Positions 25,680-33,977 are shown, counted from the stretch's first letter. The stretch is DNA of 64,000 nucleotides from an uncultured Lachnospiraceae bacterium (GCA_910578345.1 CAJTRA010000014.1:1-64000); one strand, 5' to 3'. The notes: generated from the sequence alone by a model not told the origin. Made by a program: numbers and translations.

Positions 25680-26105
25680 CTAATCATAGCCTTTCTTCTT
25701 TATATCAAAAGAACCTGGCTTTCGGAACCAGTCCTGGGTCTTTCGCATCCCATCTAAGGAAAGCTGGTACTTCTGACAACCATACTCTTTCAGCCTCCGG
25801 CATACTTCATCGTCCAGATGAAAAGGGTTCCCTAAGATTGCGAAGGGAATCTTCCTGCTTTTCAAAAGCCCAAGAAGCCGCCAGAAATCCGGGTGCAGGA
25901 TTGGGTCTCCTCCCGTGATATAAAAGTATGGCTGTCTGTGGTATACCTCACAAAAATCTTCGCAGTTTGCTACAACCTCCTGCATCTGCTCCCAGGACAT
26001 TGAGTCCAGTTCCTTACAATTATTTTCTGAAAAAATATAACACTGCTTGCACCTCTGGTCGCAGTCATCCATAATGTGCCACTGAAAAGCAAAATATTCT
26101 CTCAT
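25680..26105 (-). CDS. radical SAM protein, N-terminal part only
   Basis: This 141-residue frame begins MREYFAFQWHIMDDCDQRCK and carries the radical SAM cluster motif CDQRCKQC (CxxxCxxC), then YITGGDPILHP (GGDP, S-adenosylmethionine binding) and KYQLSLDGMRKTQD. Radical SAM enzymes of this type usually exceed 300 residues and often end in a SPASM domain; here the frame stops shortly after RKPGSFD. The opening resembles maturases of ribosomal peptides, but no precursor peptide was found. It is probably truncated and inactive, or works as a minimal domain. AAGGGG lies upstream of the chosen ATG; an earlier start at 26219 has no support. Confidence 0.72.
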   Translation of the reverse strand: MREYFAFQWHIMDDCDQRCKQCYIFSENNCKELDSMSWEQMQEVVANCEDFCEVYHRQPYFYITGGDPILHPDFWRLLGLLKSRKIPFAILGNPFHLDDEVCRRLKEYGCQKYQLSLDGMRKTQDWFRKPGSFDIKKKGYD

Positions 26106-26171
26106 GGGCCATGCCCCTTCTTCTATAAACTTTTTATGGAAAACACTGACTGTTGTATTTCTTTTGGAAAA

Positions 26172-26207
26172 TTTCCGACAGACCGCCCGATTGCCGGCTG
26201 TCGGAAA
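26172..26207. other. strong hairpin in front of the radical SAM/sirtuin cluster
   Basis: Arms tttccgacag (26172-26181) and ctgtcggaaa (26198-26207) form a perfect 10-bp stem around a GC-rich 16-base loop, 67 bases before the cluster's first start codon. On the minus strand it is followed by ATTTTCC, so it could be a leader attenuator or an orphaned terminator. Confidence 0.5.
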
Positions 26208-26510
26208 AGTGAATGTCACCTGGCAGGCTGATTATTGATCGCCCGCCCCGCATGCTGAAGCAGGTGCTGCCATATTGTTCCATCCAGATAAATTTGAAAG
26301 TGCCATCATTCTTTCCTTCCGTTTTTTATTTGCGTCCTTTTCCTGTCCGCAATTTCATTCTAGCGGAATGGTTCCCCGAAAAAAGTACGCACTTTTTTAT
26401 TACTCAGTTACCTATTTGTAACCATGCCATACCACGATACTTGACCAGAATATCCCATTAGACTATAATTCATATGTAACATTCAAGCAGAAACTTATGG
26501 AGGTATCAAT
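26208..26510. other. 303-base space between the sirtuin cluster and hxlR-like gene
   Basis: No reading frame with coding character was seen. It contains the hxlR-type promoter (26441-26469) and the inverted repeat gttac - 6 bases - gtaac at 26407-26422, a possible operator. No promoter was recognised for the minus-strand cluster. Confidence 0.5.
26441..26469 (+). promoter_or_regulatory. predicted sigma-A promoter of the HxlR regulator
   Basis: TTGACC (26441-26446) and TATAAT (26464-26469) are 17 bases apart, about 40 bases before the start codon. An inverted repeat gttac/gtaac lies about 20 bases upstream. Confidence 0.8.
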
Positions 26511-26876
26511 ATGCTGACAAAAGAAGAAATGCCCGCTTGCCCGGTGGCAACATGCGTCGCCCTGATCGGCAGCAAATGGAAACTGCTGATCATGCGTAAT
26601 CTTCTGGGACGCCCCTGGCGGTTTAATGAACTAAAAAAAGACCTCGCCGGTATCAGCCAGAAAGTATTGACTGACAGCCTGCGCGGTCTGGAAAGCGACG
26701 GGATCATCACGCGGACGGTATATCCGGAAGTCCCGCCCAGGGTAGAATATGCCCTGAGTGAACTAGGAGAATCCATGCGCCCAATCTTCAATTCCATGGA
26801 AGCATGGGGAACCTCTTACAAAGAAATCATGTCCCTCAAACATAACAGGGAAAAGTCCGAGACGATACTACCATAA
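26511..26876 (+). CDS. HxlR-family transcriptional regulator
   Basis: This 121-residue MarR-like winged-helix regulator shows the HxlR pattern CPVATCVALIGSKWKLLIMRNLLGRPWRFNELKKDL, then ISQKVLTDSLRGLESDGIITR and PPRVEYALSELGESM. The N-terminal cysteines (residues 10 and 15) are typical; family members often sense aldehydes, quinones or oxidants through such a cysteine. GGAGG precedes the ATG. HxlR genes usually have a divergent oxidoreductase target; here the divergent side is the truncated radical SAM cluster. Confidence 0.9.
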   Translation: MLTKEEMPACPVATCVALIGSKWKLLIMRNLLGRPWRFNELKKDLAGISQKVLTDSLRGLESDGIITRTVYPEVPPRVEYALSELGESMRPIFNSMEAWGTSYKEIMSLKHNREKSETILP

Positions 26877-27027
26877 GAAGCGATAGAAAAAAAATGCCGT
26901 ATCTTCAGAACTGCCCTGCAAATGACGATAATGATAATGAACCTGCATTTCGCAGTACTTCGCAGGAATCTTTACAGATTCCACTCTTATAACGCATACA
27001 GGACACTTTGATGAGGGAGGTTTCACA

Positions 27028-27279
27028 ATGACGATCGACACATTAGACAGCATGGCGCAAGTATTAGATTCTATGGAGAATGCCGTGAAGCTCCGCAATC
27101 AGGCGAGGGCTGAGAAGCGAGCTGAAGAAGCCGAACAGGCTAAGAAAGCTTTCCAGGAGAAATTACTGGCGGCCGCCGCTACCAAGACAGAACTTGACAA
27201 CATGGCATCCAAAGCGAAAGGCTCTCACGATGCAGTTCTCAGAGACCAGCTCATGGGACTTATGATGACCAGTCTTTGA
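27028..27279 (+). CDS. small hypothetical protein, charged and helical
   Basis: This is an 83-residue protein with no signal peptide. The middle (about residues 22-47) is a strongly charged alpha-helical stretch (RNQARAEKRAEEAEQAKKAF), predicted coiled coil. No family was recognised. GGGAGG sits eight bases before the ATG, supporting expression. It may stand alone or follow hxlR after 150 bases. Confidence 0.6.
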   Translation: MTIDTLDSMAQVLDSMENAVKLRNQARAEKRAEEAEQAKKAFQEKLLAAAATKTELDNMASKAKGSHDAVLRDQLMGLMMTSL

Positions 27280-27295
27280 GAACCGCCGCATTATC

Positions 27296-27685
27296 TTATT
27301 CGATCTGGGCGATCAGACTCCAAAAAGGGGAACGACCGCCCTCCTTTTTGCCTGTTCCATCAAAAAAATTGACCCTGTCACGATAATCAGGCACCACACG
27401 CATGATAGAGTTCTTCGCTAAGATCTCCTGGCTCTTGTTGACACAGATGATGTAACGCCCCTCTTTCTGTTCGGGCGGATTGTCCTTTCTGTCCTCCACA
27501 TTTGTCTTGGCCAGATTCACTGTCGCAATTCCCGTGATCGCAGACTTTTTCTTAAATCTGATATAAAAGGAGATCCCTTCTCTGAAAAAAACTTTCTTGA
27601 TCCGCTCTTTCGTAGCGCTATCATAAACCTCGCATAATACGATCTCATTATTGACTTTCACTCTTGACAATTTCGATTCTACCAT
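27296..27685 (-). CDS. hypothetical protein
   Basis: This is a 129-residue protein, basic, without membrane helices. It opens MVESKLSRVKVNNEIVLCEV and ends FFDGTGKKEGGRSPFWSLIA; no known motif was recognised. GAGG precedes the ATG. It converges with the small gene at 27028 with 16 bases between the stops, so the space may act as a shared termination region. Confidence 0.6.
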   Translation of the reverse strand: MVESKLSRVKVNNEIVLCEVYDSATKERIKKVFFREGISFYIRFKKKSAITGIATVNLAKTNVEDRKDNPPEQKEGRYIICVNKSQEILAKNSIMRVVPDYRDRVNFFDGTGKKEGGRSPFWSLIAQIE

Positions 27686-27893
27686 AAATTACCTCATTTC
27701 TGCTGCCTCCTGCGCTCCTGTCACGCTTGAAAACAGCCTAAAGACCAGACAAACTCATATCTTTCCATCAGCAGACCCACCACAGAAGTCCTGCCTTGTA
27801 TCTTATGCTTCCATTTTGCTTACAAGTACTTATCCTATCACATCACTTGTGAAAAAGTCGTGAAGGAAAATGGTAGAATTTCTTAATATTTTC

Positions 27894-28982
27894 TTATTGC
27901 TTCCTTCTAATGCATCCACCGCCCAGCACATAACCTTCTTCGTAGAATACCACCGCCTGCCCCGGCGTGATGGCCCGCACCGGTTTATGGAAGGAACATT
28001 TGATCACATCTTCTGCCACCTTCTCTATTCTGCACCGCTCTCCTCCATGGGCATATCGTATCTTCGCGAATACCTCTCTGGGATACGGCAGGTCAGCCAT
28101 CCCCATATAGTTAATCTGGTCACAATACAGCGTATCTCCATACACATCTTCCGCCTCACCGATCACCACCTCATCCGTCTCCGGTCTGATCTCTATAACA
28201 AACACCGGACGTCCCATGGCCAAATTTAATCCTTTGCGCTGTCCGATCGTATAGTGCGTGATCCCCTGATGCTTTCCAAGAATCTGTCCGTCCACCGTCA
28301 CAAAATTCCCGCTGCCAGGCACCCGCCGCCCGGCTTCCCGCTCAATATAGGCCGCATGATCGTGATCTGGGATAAAACAGATCTCCTGGCTGTCCGGTTT
28401 TTCGGCCACTGTCAGACCCGCCTCTGCCGCGATCGACCGGATTCTGTCTTTCGTGTATTCTCCCACAGGCATCAGTGTATGGGCTAACTGTTCCTGCGTC
28501 AGATTATACAGCGCATAGGTCTGGTCCTTTTTGGCTGTCACGCTGCTGCGTACCGCATATCTGCCCTCCGGCGTGACCGCAATCCGCGCATAATGACCTG
28601 TCGCAATATAGTCTGCCCCGATCTGCAGGCTCCTCCTGAGCATCGACTCCCACTTCACATAACGGTTGCAGGCAATGCATGGATTCGGCGTCCTGCCGGC
28701 CAGATATTCTTCCACAAAATAATCGATCACTCTGTCTTTAAATTCTTCTTTGAAGTTCATCACATAATGGGGAATCTCAAGCTGCTGTGCCACTCTCCTG
28801 GCATCTTCTACCGCACTCTGGCCGCAGCAGCCGCCGTTCTCTTCCTGTGTCTGCCGCTCCTGACCCTGCCAGATCTGCATCGTAGCGCCGATCACCTCAT
28901 AACCCTGTTCTTTCAGAAGATATGCTGCCACAGAGGAATCCACCCCGCCGGACATTCCCACCACTACTCTTTTCTTTGCCAT
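27894..28982 (-). CDS. mnmA: tRNA-specific 2-thiouridylase MnmA
   Basis: This 362-residue enzyme makes 2-thiouridine at the wobble position of Lys, Glu and Gln tRNAs. Motifs: the PP-loop GMSGGVDSSVAAYLL at the N-terminus, the first catalytic cysteine in NPCIACNRYVKW, ATGHYAR, and the second in SQEICFIPD. The frame is open to 29048, but AGGAGG upstream of 28982 and family alignment (MAKKRVVVGMSGG) set the start. It is divergent from the flippase gene with an 80-base gap. Confidence 0.95.
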   Translation of the reverse strand: MAKKRVVVGMSGGVDSSVAAYLLKEQGYEVIGATMQIWQGQERQTQEENGGCCGQSAVEDARRVAQQLEIPHYVMNFKEEFKDRVIDYFVEEYLAGRTPNPCIACNRYVKWESMLRRSLQIGADYIATGHYARIAVTPEGRYAVRSSVTAKKDQTYALYNLTQEQLAHTLMPVGEYTKDRIRSIAAEAGLTVAEKPDSQEICFIPDHDHAAYIEREAGRRVPGSGNFVTVDGQILGKHQGITHYTIGQRKGLNLAMGRPVFVIEIRPETDEVVIGEAEDVYGDTLYCDQINYMGMADLPYPREVFAKIRYAHGGERCRIEKVAEDVIKCSFHKPVRAITPGQAVVFYEEGYVLGGGCIRRKQ

Positions 28983-29062
28983 AGAAATTGTTTTCCTCCT
29001 GTTCTTCTTACTTCCCTGTGCGCATAAACTAAAAGCATATCTGATCACAAAGATGGTGTATT

Positions 29063-30487
29063 ATGAAACGGAACTGGAAAAATCCCCTTATAACCGGAAC
29101 TGTTATTCTGACGCTGACCGGACTGCTCAGCCGCTTTATCGGTTTCTTTTACCGTATTTTCCTCTCTAACGCTTTCGGCGCTGAGGGCATGGGCATTTAC
29201 CAGTTGATCTCGCCGGTACTCGCACTCTCTTTCGCCCTGACAGTATCCGGCCTTCAAACGGCTATCTCGAAATACGTCGCCAGCGAAACAAGCACGCATG
29301 ACTATCATACTTCTTTCCGCACGCTCCTGGCCGGTTTCCTGATGGCTATGGCTCTGTCCGCTTGCTGCTCTTTGGGTATCTATCTGTACGCCGATACCAT
29401 TGCCATAACCTTCCTTCTGGAGAGCCGCACTGCACCGTTGCTGCGCATCATCGCCCTCTCCATTCCCATGGCGACTGTCCATTCCTGCATCAACGGCTAC
29501 TTCTATGGTATCCGCAAAACCGCGGTCCCCGCGGTCTCCCAGCTCGCAGAGCAGATCTTCCGTGTCGGTTCTGTCTATCTGATCTATTACTTTTTCAGGC
29601 AGCATCACATGAAGCCAACCATCACCTTCGCCGTAACAGGACTGGTCATCGGCGAAGCCGCCTCCATGATCGTGTCTATCGTCGCCATTCTCTCACGGGC
29701 GCACCATGTTTTTCCCGTCAAGGGCACTCATGGCGACAGAGCAGTCATGCCGGACATATATCCCATCCGACAGACGCCCGACGCCCGTCCTGCCGCTACT
29801 CTCTTCCCCGCATGGTTTGCGGTCTACCGCCGCGTCTGTGGGCAGCTGCTGCGGCTGGCGGTGCCTCTGTCCGCCAACCGGCTGGTCTTAAATCTGCTGC
29901 AGAGTATTGAAGCTATCTATATTCCCAACAAGCTGATGGCCTATGGCTTAAACAACGCAGACGCCCTCGGCGTTTACGGCGTGCTGACTGGAATGAGCCT
30001 CCCGCTGATCCTGTTTCCTTCCGCCATCACCAACTCGATCTCTGTCCTGCTTTTGCCGATCGTCTCTGAGGCAGATGCGAGCGGCAACCAGGCTGCCGTC
30101 AGACGCGCGATCCTGACCTCCATACGTTACTGCCTCCTGCTGGGTTTTGGCTGTACCGCCATGTTTCTTCTCTTCGGGCGCACAGCCGGACGCCTCCTGT
30201 TTCACTCTGAGCTTGCCGGGAGTTTTATCCTGACACTCAGTTTCATCTGTCCTTTCATGTACCTCGCAAGCACCCTGGGCAGTATCCTCAATGGTCTTGG
30301 CAAGACTGCGCAGACTTTCCTCTACAGTGTGTTAAGTCTCCTGCTTCGGCTGCTCTTCGTCTTCCTTGCGATCCCGCTCTATGGGATCAAAGGCTACCTC
30401 TGGGGAATGCTTGCCAGCCAGATGCTGCAGACACTGCTATGCACGTTGTCCGCCCTGCATATTTCCCACCGGACGTATACAAGATAG
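29063..30487 (+). CDS. SpoVB/MATE-like polysaccharide flippase family protein
   Basis: This is a 474-residue integral membrane protein with about 14 hydrophobic helices. It belongs to the MOP superfamily: RFIGFFYRIFLSNAFGAEGMGIYQLISPV near the N-terminus is typical of SpoVB and related lipid-linked oligosaccharide flippases. SpoVB acts in spore cortex formation, but paralogues serve in polysaccharide export, so the exact role is open. The gene is GC-rich relative to its neighbours. The ribosome-binding site is weak (AGATGGTG). Confidence 0.8.
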   Translation: MKRNWKNPLITGTVILTLTGLLSRFIGFFYRIFLSNAFGAEGMGIYQLISPVLALSFALTVSGLQTAISKYVASETSTHDYHTSFRTLLAGFLMAMALSACCSLGIYLYADTIAITFLLESRTAPLLRIIALSIPMATVHSCINGYFYGIRKTAVPAVSQLAEQIFRVGSVYLIYYFFRQHHMKPTITFAVTGLVIGEAASMIVSIVAILSRAHHVFPVKGTHGDRAVMPDIYPIRQTPDARPAATLFPAWFAVYRRVCGQLLRLAVPLSANRLVLNLLQSIEAIYIPNKLMAYGLNNADALGVYGVLTGMSLPLILFPSAITNSISVLLLPIVSEADASGNQAAVRRAILTSIRYCLLLGFGCTAMFLLFGRTAGRLLFHSELAGSFILTLSFICPFMYLASTLGSILNGLGKTAQTFLYSVLSLLLRLLFVFLAIPLYGIKGYLWGMLASQMLQTLLCTLSALHISHRTYTR

Positions 30488-30491
30488 AGTC

Positions 30492-30520
30492 TTGCGATTC
30501 TCAACCTAATATACTATAAT
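30492..30520 (+). promoter_or_regulatory. predicted sigma-A promoter of the DAHP synthase gene
   Basis: TTGCGA (30492-30497) and TATAAT (30515-30520) are 17 bases apart, about 60 bases before the start codon. Confidence 0.75.
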
Positions 30521-30579
30521 ATACATGTTTTTGCCAGAAAAAAGTTAATACACACTAGAAGTTAAAGGAGTATGTCAAG

Positions 30580-31608
30580 ATGTCATTTCATTTCGTAACG
30601 AAACTGCCAACTCCAAATGAGATCCGGGAACAGTTCCCCGTACCGGAACGCCTTGCGCAGATCAAGCGCAGACGTGACGCAGAGATCCGGGATGTCATCA
30701 CCGGAAAGAGCAACAAATTCCTGGTCATCATCGGTCCCTGTTCTGCAGACAACGAAGATGCCGTATGCGACTACGTCAGCCGCCTTGCCCGCATCAATGA
30801 GAAGGTTCAGGACAAGCTTATCCTGATCCCCAGAATCTATACAAACAAACCCCGCACCACCGGCGAGGGCTACAAAGGAATCGTCAGCCAGCCTGATCCT
30901 GAGAAAAAGCCTGATTTCATGAGCGGCCTGATCGCCATGCGCAAAATGCATATTCATGCCATCGAAGAGTCTGAGATGACCGCCGCTGACGAGATGCTCT
31001 ACCCCGACAACTGGGGTTATGTAGAAGATATCCTCTCCTACGTAGCCATCGGGGCGCGCTCCGTAGAAGATCAGCAGCACCGTATGACTGTAAGCGGCTT
31101 CGATGTGCCTGCCGGCATGAAAAATCCTACCAGCGGTACGCTCTCCGTCATGCTCAACTCGATCTATGCGGCGCAGCATCCGCACTCTTTTATCTACAGA
31201 GGATATGAAGTCGCCACAGGCGGCAATCCACTGGCACATGCAGTGCTGCGCGGCTCTGTAAACAAACATGGCCAGAGTCTGCCCAACTATCACTATGAAG
31301 ATTTGGACATGCTCTATTCCCTGTATCAGAAGTATGATCTGGTGCATCCGGCCTGCATCATCGATGCCAATCACAATAACTCTAACAAACAGTTCGAGCA
31401 GCAGATCCGCATCGTCAAGGAAGTCATGCACAGCCGTAAGTTAAACAGCGATATCCATACGATGGTCAAGGGCGTCATGGTGGAAAGCTATATCGAAGAG
31501 GGCTGCCAGAAGATCGGGGAAGGCATCTACGGAAAGTCTATTACCGATCCCTGTCTTGGATGGGAAGCGTCTGAGAAGTTGATCTATGATATTGCGGACT
31601 ATGAATAA
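30580..31608 (+). CDS. 3-deoxy-7-phosphoheptulonate (DAHP) synthase, type I
   Basis: This 342-residue enzyme condenses phosphoenolpyruvate and erythrose 4-phosphate, the first step of aromatic amino acid synthesis. It is of the AroF/AroG/AroH class: LVIIGPCSADNEDAV, PRIYTNKPRTTGEGYKG, GARSVEDQQHRMTVSG, VGMKNPTSGTL-like AGMKNPTSGTL, and IDANHNNSNKQ. Length matches the E. coli-type enzymes. AAAGGAG precedes the ATG. Feedback specificity (Phe, Tyr or Trp) cannot be assigned, and no leader peptide or T-box was seen. Confidence 0.95.
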   Translation: MSFHFVTKLPTPNEIREQFPVPERLAQIKRRRDAEIRDVITGKSNKFLVIIGPCSADNEDAVCDYVSRLARINEKVQDKLILIPRIYTNKPRTTGEGYKGIVSQPDPEKKPDFMSGLIAMRKMHIHAIEESEMTAADEMLYPDNWGYVEDILSYVAIGARSVEDQQHRMTVSGFDVPAGMKNPTSGTLSVMLNSIYAAQHPHSFIYRGYEVATGGNPLAHAVLRGSVNKHGQSLPNYHYEDLDMLYSLYQKYDLVHPACIIDANHNNSNKQFEQQIRIVKEVMHSRKLNSDIHTMVKGVMVESYIEEGCQKIGEGIYGKSITDPCLGWEASEKLIYDIADYE

Positions 31609-31640
31609 AACGAGCAGAGCTCGGATAAACCCAAAAAGAG

Positions 31641-31662
31641 GAGCAGGCTGTCCGGCCTGCTC
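31641..31662 (-). terminator. terminator of xerD, possibly shared with the DAHP synthase gene
   Basis: Perfect 8-bp stem gagcaggc / gcctgctc with a 6-base loop in the 61-base space between two converging genes. On the minus strand CTCTTTTTGG follows, favouring xerD. Confidence 0.7.
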
Positions 31663-31669
31663 TGAAACG

Positions 31670-32554
31670 TTATCCTCTTGGATGTGCTTTCGCGTACACT
31701 TCCCGTATATGGCTGTGATTCATATTCGCGTAGATCTGCGTCGTGGAGATATCTGAATGCCCCAGCATTTCCTGCACACTCCGCAGATCGGCGCCATTCT
31801 CCACCAGATGCGCCGCAAAGGAATGGCGCAGCGTATGCGGCGTGATATCCGCCTTAATTCCCGCTTTTTTCGCATAATATTTGATCAGCTTCCAAAATCC
31901 CTGTCTGCTCATGGGCTGTCCGGAACAATTCACGAAGAGCACCTCCGACGCTTTGTTCTCCAGCATCGCATCCCTCGTGCCGTCCAAATACCTGATCAGC
32001 GCATTTCTGGCTGCCGCACCGAATGGAATGATACGCTCCTTGCTGCGGTCCCTGCACAGAATGACTCCCATCTGCATATTCACATCCGAATTCTTCAGCG
32101 TGATCAGCTCTGTTACCCGGATCCCTGTGGCATACAGAAGTTCCAACATTGCCTTGTCGCGGATCTCCTTGGCCGTATCCCCGCAAGGCTGCTCCAACAG
32201 CCGGATTACTTCCTCCGGCGACATGATCTCCGGAACCTTCTTCTCGATCTTCGGCGCCTTTAGCTGCTCCGATAAGTCCTGCGTCACACAACCCTCCTGC
32301 ATCATAAAGTGATAGAACGCTTTCAGGGATGCAATATTTCTTGAAACCGTGGCCGCCGCAAATTGATTTCCCTCCAAATACGCAACATAATCTTTCAGAT
32401 CCTGGGAAGAGACATTGGATACCTCATGGATCCCCCGCGATTCCATAAATTTTCGTACCTTATCCAAATCTCTTCTGTACGACATTTCGGTATTTATCGA
32501 AGTATTCTTGACATTATGTAAATAGGTAATAAATGTTGTTATTTCTTTTTCCAT
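31670..32554 (-). CDS. xerD: tyrosine recombinase XerD
   Basis: This 294-residue site-specific recombinase resolves chromosome dimers at dif. The N-terminal SAM-like DNA-binding domain (FITYLHNVKNTSINTEMSYRRDL) is followed by the catalytic domain with R in ATGIRVTELI, HTLRHSFAAHL (HxxR), the His of LGHSDISTTQIYAN, with Y the nucleophile. The start at 32554 gives the standard XerD length and has AAGGG upstream; an in-frame ATG at 32596 would add 14 residues. It lies next to spoIIM, as in Bacillus, where nudF, spoIIM and xerD are also near each other. Confidence 0.92.
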   Translation of the reverse strand: MEKEITTFITYLHNVKNTSINTEMSYRRDLDKVRKFMESRGIHEVSNVSSQDLKDYVAYLEGNQFAAATVSRNIASLKAFYHFMMQEGCVTQDLSEQLKAPKIEKKVPEIMSPEEVIRLLEQPCGDTAKEIRDKAMLELLYATGIRVTELITLKNSDVNMQMGVILCRDRSKERIIPFGAAARNALIRYLDGTRDAMLENKASEVLFVNCSGQPMSRQGFWKLIKYYAKKAGIKADITPHTLRHSFAAHLVENGADLRSVQEMLGHSDISTTQIYANMNHSHIREVYAKAHPRG

Positions 32555-32695
32555 GTAACCGGAAACCCTTCCCCATATCGTCTTTATGTAAATCATATAA
32601 GACGTCTGCCTATCATTATAAGCAGATTTTTAGAGAAAAGCAAATGGAAATTTCCTAGATTTTATGGGCTTTTCAGACAATAAAGAGACAAAACA

Positions 32696-32737
32696 CAACA
32701 TATCGTCAGCACAGAAATTTATGTCTACTATATGTTG
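32696..32737 (-). terminator. possible terminator of spoIIM
   Basis: Arms caacatat (32696-32703) and atatgttg (32730-32737) pair perfectly around a 26-base loop. On the minus strand TGTTTTGTCTCTTT follows. Confidence 0.4.
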
Positions 32738-32760
32738 GTTGAGTTAACGAAAAAATATTT

Positions 32761-33408
32761 TTAAAAAATTTTTAAAACATATTGCAGAATTTGAGGATTA
32801 ACATAACTCTCCAGAAAACATCCGGCCATAACAATGGCAATGATTCCTGCCATCTGTACACCCCTTTTCAGATAACTCTGTCTGCTGTAGCCGCCGTAAT
32901 ACTCTCGTCCTGTTCCATGGGAATAGAGCATCCGGTTGACCCCCACAGCCCACAGAAACAACGCCGCATACCCTGGGATCAATAGAATTCCCTGAGGAAA
33001 GATTCCTGCCGCCATCAGAAACAGCCCGCGTATTCCATACCGGATCACCGCAACAGACAAGAGGCAGCCCGCCGACAACCCCATATAACAGACATAGCCG
33101 CATACGGCCGGCAATCCAATCATCGTCGTGGCCAGAAGTCCCAGCAGACAGACTGTAAACAGCCTTTGCTTTAACACATAGCCTAACAGACTGTTCCCAT
33201 CCGGTATGCTGTTTTTAAGCCTTGATATCATATCTGCCCCTAAAAGGCTTCCCTCTCCAATCCATGTGTCGTACCCCAGATTGACAATCAGGATCCCCAG
33301 GAATAATCCAATCGTAAATAAGTACACGATATAATAACCATTCCTTGCTGTTGTCTGCTGCTGCACCGCTTTCCCCACTTTCTGTTTCAAAGTCCTGTCA
33401 AATCGCAC
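32761..33408 (-). CDS. spoIIM: stage II sporulation protein M
   Basis: This is a 215-residue membrane protein with about five hydrophobic helices (near residues 25-45, 80-100, 105-125, 128-150, 180-205). It matches SpoIIM in length and in the context GLFLGILIVNLGYDTWIGEGSLL. SpoIIM is part of the SpoIID-SpoIIM-SpoIIP engulfment complex in the mother cell. The start is a GTG at 33408 with AGGATAG upstream. It lies upstream of xerD in the same direction. Its presence argues that the organism forms spores. Confidence 0.87.
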   Translation of the reverse strand: MRFDRTLKQKVGKAVQQQTTARNGYYIVYLFTIGLFLGILIVNLGYDTWIGEGSLLGADMISRLKNSIPDGNSLLGYVLKQRLFTVCLLGLLATTMIGLPAVCGYVCYMGLSAGCLLSVAVIRYGIRGLFLMAAGIFPQGILLIPGYAALFLWAVGVNRMLYSHGTGREYYGGYSRQSYLKRGVQMAGIIAIVMAGCFLESYVNPQILQYVLKIF

Positions 33409-33563
33409 ATTTTCTATCCTCTTACCGTTAACGACATCCCCGTCATACTTGCCTTTCTTATGTCGTTTCCTATAAATATATATGTGCCAATCCGCTTTTC
33501 AGAACAGAAAGATGTCCATTGCCCCTCTGACGCAAAAACCTGCTGACAGCCCGTCCTGCCATA

Positions 33564-33977
33564 TTACAATACCATGACCAATGTACCGGTCGTAATCAAG
33601 GCTGCCCCGACCAGAGATTTCGCGGTAAAGCTCTCATGCAAAAACACAAAGGCCAACACCAGCGTAATCACAACACTCAGTTTATCAATGGGCACCACCT
33701 TCGACACTTCACCTACTTGCAACGCCCTATAGTAACACAACCAGGACGCCCCGGTAGCCAAACCAGACAGAATCAGGAACAGCCAGCTTTTCTTATTGAT
33801 CGAGGCAAGGCCACTCTGTGCATTTGTCAGAAATACCATGCCCCATGCCATGATCAAAACAACTACTGTACGAATTGCTGTCGCAAGATTAGAATTCACT
33901 CCCTCAATTCCCACCTTGGCAAGAATAGAGGTCAACGCCGCAAAGATCGCAGACAACAGCGCAAATGCGAACCACAT
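33564..33977 (-). CDS. single-domain EamA transporter
   Basis: This 137-residue membrane protein has about five predicted helices and one EamA domain (AALTSILAKVGIEGVNSNLATAIRTVVVLIMAW; ASWLCYYRALQVGEVSKVVPIDKLSVVITLVLAFVFLHE). Two-domain EamA exporters are usual; short single-domain forms may act as dimers. The substrate is unknown. AAGGAG lies in front of the ATG. It sits between spoIIM and nudF and may be an insertion in the conserved nudF-spoIIM-xerD neighbourhood. Confidence 0.87.
   Translation of the reverse strand: MWFAFALLSAIFAALTSILAKVGIEGVNSNLATAIRTVVVLIMAWGMVFLTNAQSGLASINKKSWLFLILSGLATGASWLCYYRALQVGEVSKVVPIDKLSVVITLVLAFVFLHESFTAKSLVGAALITTGTLVMVL

Noticed and set aside
30488..30579. 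T-box or aromatic amino acid leader before the DAHP synthase gene
   Set aside because: The leader after the predicted promoter is only about 55 bases and shows no T-box sequence or Phe/Trp/Tyr-rich peptide.
30583..31431. 282-residue minus-strand frame opposite the DAHP synthase gene
   Set aside because: It is fully antisense to a clear enzyme gene, has no recognisable motif and no ribosome-binding site; a codon-bias shadow.
32641..32760. dif site next to xerD
   Set aside because: The inverted repeat there does not resemble the 28-base Firmicutes dif consensus, and dif is normally near the replication terminus, not beside xerD.
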